A DNA stretch of 64,000 bases from Wyeomyia smithii (lineage: Eukaryota; Arthropoda; Insecta; Diptera; Culicidae), in assembly GCF_029784165.1 (NCBI RefSeq), contig NC_073695.1, positions 205,067,522-205,131,521 on the forward strand, in the 5' to 3' direction. Below, in pieces: positions 56,470 to 64,000 of this stretch. A program made the position numbers and the translations under genes. Below the pieces are notes generated by a model. It saw only the letters and a list, made by a program, of their open reading frames with translations, did no database searches and was not told where the DNA came from. How positions within the stretch are numbered: position 1 is the stretch's first letter; every line of letters starts with the position of its first letter.

Positions 56470-57055
56470 CGCACCGCAGTACTTTTTCGAAGCCTACCCT
56501 CGTAACGAATGATAATGAGGTGAGCTGCAAGGTGAAGAGACGGATCGCAGAAACGAACAGGGTTTTTGCAGATTGCGCAGCCAGCTAGGGTGCCGCAGCA
56601 TGCAGATCCGCTTGAAATTTGCGCTCTACAGGATGCTGATTCTCTCAGTGGTACTCTACGGACGGTAATCGTGGACGTGAAATAAGAAGGAGCGCTTAAG
56701 GTCTTCGAGCGTAGAATCCTGCGATCGATACTCAGTGGAAAACTAGGAAATGGGGTGTGGCGAATGCGTATAAATCACGAGCCGTGCGAAGTATACAAAC
56801 ACGCTGATATTGTCAGGCTGGTGAAACACGGTAGGTTACAGAAGGCTGGCCATGTAGCGCGTATGGTGGTTGAGAAACCGGCAAAGATATTGTATAGCAA
56901 AGACCCGGATAGAGGCCAACGACTTCGAGGCAGACCTCGCACGCGTTGGACGTGTGCTGTCGACGAGGATGCCTGAGCAGCGAATGTAAGTGGTGACTGA
57001 AGCCCCTCAAGATCCCCAAGATCGAGTTTTATGGAGGCGTATTCTAGATTCGGCA
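56470..57055 (+). pseudogene. LINE relic, RTE/JAM-like C-terminus (second copy)
   Basis: Shifting frames give RMLILSVVLYG (about 56635), LKVFERRILR, GNGVWRMRINHEPCEVY, DIVRLVKHGRLQKAGHVARM (56804-56865) and RLRGRPRTRW. Same order as the relic at 30866-31475 but a different subfamily by sequence. No RT catalytic motifs remain. Broken by stops and frameshifts. Confidence 0.82.
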
Positions 57056-58724
57056 TAGGATCTTTATGATCCGTACTCACAAAAGTAACAGTAAAGTCAT
57101 AATCAGTTCTCAATAACCCTAGACCAGACTATTACACTAAGAAGCATTCAAAAAGGTATACTATTCATTGGAATATTGTTGATGTTACTGGATGCTGGCT
57201 GGTTACTTTGGCACATTTTGGTCTCTCTTTCCTGCATATCGATTTTTGTTCACAGCTCTTTTTAGGAGGCCTTTCGGTACGAGTCTCAGGGCACTGTTTA
57301 CACCGAAGTCATGATGACTGAGGCTATCCTAGAATGTCCATATATACCCTTCAAAAAGATAATCTTGATCATCTTCAGCTCATATCATCCAACTATCGAT
57401 GGTATATGGGAGTCATGTCTAACAGCCGCTCATGGGTTCCGCAGTAAATTGTATTAGCGATTGAAGTTCCCGTAAGCTCACGATCTCTATAACTTATTTC
57501 AACAAGTTGCAAATTAATTCTTGTCAAGCGAACTGCTGAACACAAACAAGAGTTTAAAAAACAAATTAAAAACGGATCTAGTTTTCGACAAGCCGAAACC
57601 AGGGTATGATTCGAGCAATGATGGTAACACAGCTAGAAGTTTTTTTCGAGTCTAAAAATCAATCTGGAAATAACGGGAATAAGCATGGAACTGATCACGA
57701 ATTTCGCAATATCAATGTTATATCCCTATTAAACCACCGATAATTTACATGGAAGCTTACCAGTCAGCGTATGTTTCGAATAGTTACGTCTACCTTTTTG
57801 ATGTCTGTGTTAGGAAAACTCACCATTTCAGATATTTAACAACATTCATTATTATATTCCGTGCAGTTGTATAAAACCTTCTAGCATTCGAAAATATACC
57901 CCCCGCCTAATGTTTAATTTTTTACCCAAATATGATTTATCTTGTGGGCATGCACTTTGACCTGGACCTAACGTGGATTTCAGTACAGGTTGCACTCGAT
58001 CGGTTGATTTTTTTATCAGCAAGCTGTGATCGTTATCCAGAAAAGTAATTGGGACGTCAATTGTTGATGAAGGTTAAATCTCCTTGTTTAGGAATCAGTA
58101 CCAATACTTTTAGTAAATTCTAATATCCATTCGATAACTCACACAAATCCTTTTAAGGTACATTAAAATACATCGAACTTCATGAACTGAATTAAGTTTC
58201 TTGAATTTTATCTACATCGGTTTATAGAGAGCAACAGAATCATCCGCATCAAATGTACTGGTAATAAAATCCAAAGGATCTTTATTCGGATTAAATTCAT
58301 CATTAACGGAATTTCTTCCAAACATATCTTGAATGTATTCATGAACTATCTTACCTTAATCTTCTCTATCTGCAACGGTTTCATTTTCTTTTGAGTTTCT
58401 GAATACGTTACTGATACTTAATAAACACTTGCCTTTTCATCTTCAAAAATGCTCGAAACTAATTATTTCTTGGAATAACTCTATCTCCATCAGGTTTGAC
58501 TAGGCCAACTAACTTTTATCGAAACATGTTCTAGCTCTTAGCTCATTCACCGGATTTTTTGGCAGTGAAACTAAGGAAGAGACTTTCTTTGTTCGTAAAC
58601 GTCTGGATTGTACAAGAAAATAGGCCACCTACAGTTTCTTTTTTCAGAATTCTTATAGTTTAATATGCAATCCATCATTCAAGCTGAGTAGACCCTGAAG
58701 TATAATGCACCCATAAGAGAAATC
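57056..58724. other. anonymous AT-rich DNA
   Basis: No gene, RNA or repeat pairing could be supported. Confidence 0.45.
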
Positions 58725-58953
58725 AAAATTATAAAAGCAAAGCCTTGGTGCTACATTCCGATTTGGAACGTGACCTTCTGTTTATTATACACAGACTTCG
58801 CAGCCAACTGTTAAGTGTACAGGACAATTTCGGGGCTAGCGCTACGATCGTACTGACACTAACAGTCTCTCCCGAGCCGAGACTCAAACCTTCGACGATT
58901 GGCTTGTTGGGCCTGCATCGTATCTCGGGACCAGCTGAGAAATTAAAATTATA
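58725..58953 (-). mobile_element. short tRNA-derived SINE, reverse strand, copy 2
   Basis: Exact 9-bp TSD AAAATTATA (58725-58733, 58945-58953). The body (58944-58734, 211 bp) matches the SINE at 39727-39936 along its whole length. Box B is changed (GTTTGAGTCTC), so Pol III transcription is likely weaker. The plus-strand frame across it is incidental. Confidence 0.88.
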
Positions 58954-59714
58954 TCATGTGTAAATTAAATGTAAATGCCATGCGTCATTTGCCAATTGAA
59001 GTTCAATTAGCATTATGTTTTATTCATATTCACTCGCAAAAAAATCGTATCAAAAGTTGGTGGTCGAGAAAAAAGCAGCCATGCTGGGTTGTGATGCGCT
59101 ACGATAAAGGGACAAAATGCATCATAATAAGAGGGTATGATCCTCTGCGACAATGAGGTAACATGGCTATCCTTGTCGTCTAGTGAAAGAGTCGAATTCT
59201 TTTCACAATATGAAATATCAATCCAAGGGTTAGCTATACAATGCTGTAGGCAGTGGATAACCGTTTACTTGGCAGATTGATGAACATGTGAAAAAAAGTT
59301 GAGAGGTGGTATCCGAAACACGACAGCATGTTGGGATCCTTCCAAATATGTTCAAATTTTTTGACGTAGAATACGTCTTACGGCAACAATTACAGGGACC
59401 CAATTTCAATACAGGTATCCAATTTCAAAACCGAAAACATCGAGCGTCACAAAAATTGACCAATTTCAAACGTTTTAAACCCAGTCAGTTTCCAACCGAT
59501 TTCTGTCATTTTTGCAGCAATCGATTGGAAAATCATTTAAGCACCCGTCCAAATGCAGAAAATTGTAATCCGATTGTTCAAACTATTGTAATATTGAAAA
59601 TTGTTGAACATTGTCGAAACGCAAATGTCGACTTTTGATTGGTCGCTTGCTGCCTTTCCCTAAATAGGACGACAGAATGGTGTACCTAGATAGCCGGGAA
59701 TGCACTTTTTGGGC

Positions 59715-59751
59715 TATATAAGAGACTGTTTCTCCTCAAGCAAATCAGTTT
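59715..59751 (+). promoter_or_regulatory. TATA/initiator promoter, copy 1
   Basis: TATATAAG at 59715-59722 and TCAGTT with its A at 59747, 32 nt apart: a textbook arthropod TATA/Inr arrangement. Confidence 0.6.
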
Positions 59752-59868
59752 ACTAGCAGCAGGCAGCAGCATCGGACATCAACACCGATGGCAGTAGGCG
59801 AAGGCAGTGTGGATCAGCAGCGGGCAACAGCGCCGGTGGTATGCATGTGCATGTTTAAAGCGTGTGCG

Positions 59869-59939
59869 GCACCGCCAACACCACCGCCACCACCACCACC
59901 ACCACCACCGCCATCACCATCACCACCGCTACCACCACC
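59869..59939 (+). repeat. CCACCG/CCACCA microsatellite
   Basis: Trinucleotide-based CAC/CCG run between the two promoter copies. The His-rich frame over it is an artefact. Confidence 0.85.
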
Positions 59940-59976
59940 TATATAAGAGACTGTTTCTTCTCAAGCAAAATAGTTT
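59940..59976 (+). promoter_or_regulatory. TATA/initiator promoter, copy 2 (initiator changed)
   Basis: TATATAAG at 59940-59947; the initiator position 32 nt on reads AATAGTT instead of ATCAGTT, so the C before the start A is lost. Confidence 0.5.
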
Positions 59977-60239
59977 ACTAGCAGCAGGCAACAACAGCGA
60001 ACATCAACACCGATGGCAGTAGGCGAAGTCAGATCAGAAGCGGGCAACAGCGGCGGTGGTAGTGGTTAGCTGCAGTCCTACCTCTTTCAGTTGGGCTCCC
60101 CTTCGATCTGAGTTGGACCCCACCAGCGGTAATCCGATTCAGATATCGTTGGGCAAAAAATAACCCGAAACTGAAGGAGACTCGCACCGCCAGGTGGATT
60201 GAGAAGTCATCATCATCCAGCGTATGTATATACAGGATG

Positions 60240-60490
60240 TATGCACATAACGTGTGTGAATATTTGAAGCGTGTGTCCCTAATATATGAGGTGTGTGGCT
60301 TGCTTTAAAGCGTGTGTGTATGTTTATGGCGTGTATGCATGCCTGTAGCGCGTGTGTGCATGTTTATAGCGCGTGTGGCTTGCTATATAGCGTGTGAATG
60401 TCTAGCGTGTCTGTGTATGTCTATAGAGCGTGTGGCTAGAGTGCGTGGCTTGCTTTATAGCGTGCGTGGCTAGCAGTATAGCGGTTGAAA
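60240..60490 (+). repeat. degenerate GCGTGTG minisatellite
   Basis: AGCGTGTG-type words alternate with TATAGC and GCTTGC about every 15-30 bases. Non-coding. Confidence 0.65.
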
Positions 60491-60500
60491 TTCTCATATA

Positions 60501-61105
60501 TACACTACCCGTCATAAGTATGGAATCGCTTTACGGAGTATTGCAACACCCAGTTTGAATATTGCAACACCCCCGAAAAGTTTAGCATCACTCAAAATGG
60601 GCAAATTTCTGTAACTGTAACTGTAATATGCTTGACCAGAACTGGTGGCACAAGCCGAACACCGCAACTTTGAGGGTAGTAATGATCACGCGATAAGTTG
60701 AAGTCTAAATATGAAAAACTGCATGCACCCTAGCGCCGCATAGCAGGATGATTCAGTATTAAATTGTCTACCATGTAAAAGCCTTTAGCCTTCTGAACAA
60801 GTTTGCTGAACACCGCAACTTTCTGGCAGGTCGGAATCGTAAGATTAGTTAAGTTCAAAATACGTGTGTCATTGTCTGCCCACTAGCACCACATAGCGGT
60901 AAAATTTCACACTGAATTGGCCACCATACAGTAGCCTTTGACCTTCGGAACAAGTTTGCTGAAAACCGCAACTTTCTAGGTTGTCAAAAACACGAGATAT
61001 CCGTCTATTCCAGGTGATGCTAAACTTTTCGAGAGGCGTTGCAATATTCAAACTGGGTGTTGCAATACTCAGTAAAGCGATTACAAACTTATGACGGGTA
61101 GTGTA
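60501..61105. mobile_element. Tc1/mariner-type MITE with long TIRs
   Basis: The element (60503-61103, 601 bp) has about 90-bp inverted ends beginning CACTACCCGTCATAAG and a TA on each side, the Tc1/mariner target duplication. TIRs share AATATTGCAACACCC-type blocks and AAAAGTTTAGCATCAC. The inside carries about three degenerate copies of a ~145-bp unit (GAACACCGCAACTTTC, TAGCGGTAAAAT/CATAGCAGG, GCCTTTGACCTTCGGAACAAG). No transposase. Confidence 0.88.
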
Positions 61106-61876
61106 ATTGCTAACAAATCATTCAAAACTAAATAAAAAATTTCCCATGTTGAAAAAATATTCACTTGTCAATAAATGGCATTGACAAACACAATTAACCT
61201 CAAAGTTTATCTAAAGAATCAACCCCAATTCAGTGTATTCCCAAACCTATTCCAAGAAATACATTGGCATAAGACAGGCTCTCGTATTCTACGTTACCTC
61301 TGCGGTCGCGTCTTATAAACAACCTCTTCAACTTTTTATTATTTTTATAGATAAATTACACAAAATACAAATACAAATTGCATACATTTTTGGCTATGAG
61401 AGTTGCTACAACCAAAAGAGAAAACATTTTCCTTAATTTTGGTTGTAATCACTAGGAATAGAGCGAGAAAAACCATTACACTGGTAAACGAAGGTTTTGT
61501 CTTAGAGCTCAAACTAGAAAAAAATTGAATATTGTAGCTTTTTAACCATTTCTGTGAATTTTGGTGCTCTAAGCAAAAATTACTTTTTAGAGAATTATTT
61601 GAAATCATTTTTAAGCTAGCCAATTCTGATTCTAAAAGCGTGTATCGGTGGTTCTAAATCTAATTTGGAATTTTTTTTTTCTAATTATACCTTTTTTCGC
61701 TTAATTTGGTATTATTTCCTATTCCGAACTTTGAAATAATTTTCATTTAATGGATCATGTTCTATTTTGGCCTACAGGAGCGTTGATCAGTATTTCTGGG
61801 CATAATCAAAATCATTTCATGTTTTGATCTTTTCTGGTCTTTGAAACCAATTGTTTTGATATTTTGAGTCTAATTT
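61106..61876. other. anonymous AT-rich DNA
   Basis: No supportable gene or repeat. Confidence 0.45.
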
Positions 61877-62012
61877 GGCTATCTCTTTCTACATCTCTAT
61901 CTCTATCTCCATCTCTATCTCTATCTCTATCTCTATCTCCATCTCTATCTCTTTCTCTATTTTTATCTCTCTCTCTATTGCTAGCTCTATTTTGTTCTCT
62001 ATTTGAAAGTAC
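61877..62012 (+). repeat. (TCTATC)n microsatellite
   Basis: Imperfect TCTATC/CTCTAT hexamer run. The Ser/Leu-rich frame (61864-62046) is an artefact of it. Confidence 0.9.
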
Positions 62013-62754
62013 AGAGTTGTTAGCTATATATATAATTATTGGTTAATATGTATTGGTTTTGTTTTCAAATTAAAATTTCAGCTTTAAAAAAATTTAAAAA
62101 AGTGCTCAAAAGTGATGGAGTAAAATATGGAAAACTCTAATTTATTTTCAGTTTGTATTGACAATCCAAGCAAATATTTAATTGTATTCAGAAGAGAGAA
62201 AAATCCAGTACGAATTTGCATAATTCGACGTACACATTGCATAAGACGAGAAAGATACTATCGATAATTTGAAGTAAAATTGTAGATGATATATTTTAAT
62301 ACACTGAAAATTAATTACATTTAGCTAAGCGGTACTCTATCACAAAAATTAAGGCATCTGTGGTTTTTACTTTAGTGCTATTTTTTAGAAAAAATTTCGT
62401 TTACTTTACTAAGTACTTTGATGATGTCTGATTGTTCCAATTCCAGTTCATGTTTACAAAACATTCTATCTATTTTGGTAACAATATTTTTTCTCCCGTA
62501 CACTTTAAAGCCAAATTCGTCAGTCAACTGTCAAAACATCCTAGGTGCTTAGGTGTTTCGAGCTGAACTGAGTGAAATTTGTCGAGAAATTCCACTCTCA
62601 ACAACTTGCTTTCAGATACGTCCCATTCAGACTGCGCGATAAGTTCCACCTCAATGGTTGTTGATTTGTTTTATCAAAATCTCTTTCATCTTTGCCGGCC
62701 TGCAACTCCTGGAATGGAATACAAAATTTTATCCTTTCCGCCGCTCGCTTATCG
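62013..62754. other. anonymous DNA
   Basis: AT-rich, no supportable gene. The 123-residue frame starting at 62579 runs into the next element and is taken as chance. Confidence 0.4.
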
Positions 62755-63515
62755 TAGGGGAGAACCATACAAGACGCACCAGTTGGGTAAGATGGCCCAT
62801 GCTATTAATTCTCCAAAATACTTACACATGTGGCTTTTTATTACAAAATTCTTCGCTTTTCTCATAAAAACCCAGCTTCCCTACAGTTATCATATAAAAA
62901 AGTGTGCCATAATGACTAAAATACTCAAAAAACTGTGCAATTGGCTGTAGCTCTGTCCAACATGTAATTATTTATGAATTTTATTTAACCTTTTATGATT
63001 AACTGACTTGTAAATAATACAAAAAAATATGGTTCTCCTAACCTTTACACTTTTGAAGTTTATAATATTATGAGTATTTCAAATTATTTCACTAACTTTC
63101 GTCAACCTTTGCCTAAAAACAATCAAAATTAGAATTGGGGCAGAATGCACTATGAAGATGCTTGCAGGAGATTGCTTGACAACTTAGAGCATGTCCCATT
63201 ATTTTTTATTTTACTTTCGAGACTTCAAGCGCTTCTCACTTCGCGTGCTGATTTCTGCTAGTGGTATATTAGCCTACTGCTTTGGAGCATACTGACCTTT
63301 GTTGTGGTGCGTTTTGGTCACGGGCTTGTTTGGCGGCAATGGTAATTTTACTAAAAAAGGCATTGAAATCGAGTATTTTATAATAAACTTCGTCATAAAC
63401 ATACAATAAATAGATCCTACAATCATACTACACGTTCAATGTCGCTTTGAAACGATTTGAAGCGCTGTAAATCGCGCAAATGCTTAACTGGTGCGTTTTG
63501 TACAATCCTCCCCTA
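62755..63515. mobile_element. inverted-repeat element with TA flanks
   Basis: Ends GGGGAGAACCATACAAGACG… (62757) and the complement GGGGAGGATTGTACAAAACG… (63513) match over about 28 bp, both continuing CACCAGTT, with TA on each side. Length 757 bp. Apart from the ends it is not a palindrome and has no reading frame of note. It could be a non-autonomous Tc1/mariner-like element. Confidence 0.6.
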
Positions 63516-64000
63516 CCCAGAGCCCGATGCTGCTGCTAGCGACAAAAGCCCATTCCAGTTATCATCCCAGCAACGGTAATTCAAAAGAATCTCCCGAAAA
63601 TGTCTAACTTTTGCGAAGGATGCTGATGCTGGTGATTACTTGGGTGGAAATGTTTGCGGTCGGTCGCTCGCTCTGTGCCGCCGCACTGTCATGAACCACA
63701 AACATGGGCTGACAGTGAAAAGACGGACTTTTGCATGCGAAGAAACATTGCCTCAAAGTTCCTTCAGGGCCGAACGGTAGAACGACTCTACTAGACAGCC
63801 GGGATTGGGTGATGTTTGTGTTAAATAATGAGTTCTAAGATTTTCCTCTGGCAGCGACTTTCGCCTAAAACGGCGCTTCGCAGCCTGGGGAACGAAGTTT
63901 TTGACCAAAAGTTTACTATGAAAATTTATACGAGGATCACCGCCCTGGGAGTCGATTTATTGCAGGCCTTTTTTGTTTTTTTCCATCTCGTGGCTTGAAA
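63516..64000. other. anonymous, more GC-balanced DNA
   Basis: No repeat pairing and no gene. GTCATGAACC…GGGCTGACAG type short symmetries only. Confidence 0.4.

Larger units (their letters stand above)
59300..60070 (+). repeat. promoter-bearing repeat with internal duplication
   Basis: From TTTTTTGACGTAGAATACGTC (about 59359) through CCAATTTCAAAACCGAAAAC and GCAATCGATTGGAAAATC to a TATA/initiator at 59715. The last part, TATATAAGAGACTGTTTC to CAACACCGATGGCAGTAGGCG and GCGGGCAACAGC, is present twice (about 59715-59840 and 59940-60060), 225 bp apart. A diverged copy is at 29370-29665. Probably the 5' end of an unidentified retroelement or a dispersed gene-leader repeat. Confidence 0.7.

Noticed and set aside
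59807..60022. Histidine-rich small protein
   Set aside because: It is the translation of the CCACCG/CCACCA run.
1..64000. Endogenous viral insertions (flavivirus- or rhabdovirus-like)
   Set aside because: No frame on either strand showed viral polymerase, glycoprotein or nucleoprotein motifs; all recognisable proteins belong to transposable elements.

Overview
The window reads as nuclear DNA of a mosquito, most likely a culicine. It is AT-rich, has no operons and no long host reading frames, and is packed with transposable elements of mosquito type: an I-clade non-LTR retrotransposon with RNase H, RTE-like LINE relics, DD37D/DD37E and mariner transposase relics, tRNA-headed SINEs, and many small inverted-repeat elements (MITEs). 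The assignment is by protein and repeat resemblance only; the species cannot be read from the sequence. No convincing complete host protein-coding gene was found.

Layout. 0-5.2 kb: tRNA-derived SINEs with clear target-site duplications (TSDs), a hairpin-rich tandem array split by one of them, and a foldback element. 5.2-9.4 kb: anonymous low-copy-looking DNA. 9.4-12.9 kb: a reverse-strand SINE, an old I-element ORF1 relic, and a tandem duplication whose second copy received a dimeric hAT-type MITE full of TATCGATA sites. 12.9-17.7 kb: anonymous, with one good core-promoter candidate. 17.7-24.9 kb: a 5.8-kb I-clade element, complete from 5' end to poly(A) and TSD but with two lesions in ORF2, sitting between two decayed transposase genes that point away from each other. 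25.9-34.2 kb: mariner relic, 0.77-kb palindrome, nested MITEs, a GGGGCC-ended MITE and an RTE-like relic. 34.6-38.3 kb: promoter and 5'-exon candidates on both strands, the most likely trace of host genes. 38.9-43.5 kb: two SINEs and a 1.6-kb inverted repeat holding two further MITEs. 48.1-53.1 kb: three different tandem arrays in one composite block, plus repeated terminal hairpins. 53.5-57.1 kb: LINE fragments and a TACGCGG-rich MITE. 58.7-63.5 kb: a SINE, a repeat carrying two copies of the same TATA/initiator promoter, a Tc1-like MITE and another inverted-repeat element.

Functionally the window is an accessory or intergenic region. The only long coding capacity is the I element: ORF1 (nucleic-acid-binding, three zinc knuckles) is intact. 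ORF2 keeps reverse transcriptase and RNase H motifs but has lost part of the endonuclease and carries a stop codon, so this copy should not move on its own. The most unusual signals are the MITE with six DREF/BEAF-type sites and its unfilled site in a neighbouring paralogous copy, the conserved 8-nt ORF1/ORF2 overlap in two diverged I elements, the duplicated promoter at 59.7 kb, and the large hairpin at 41.8-43.4 kb.
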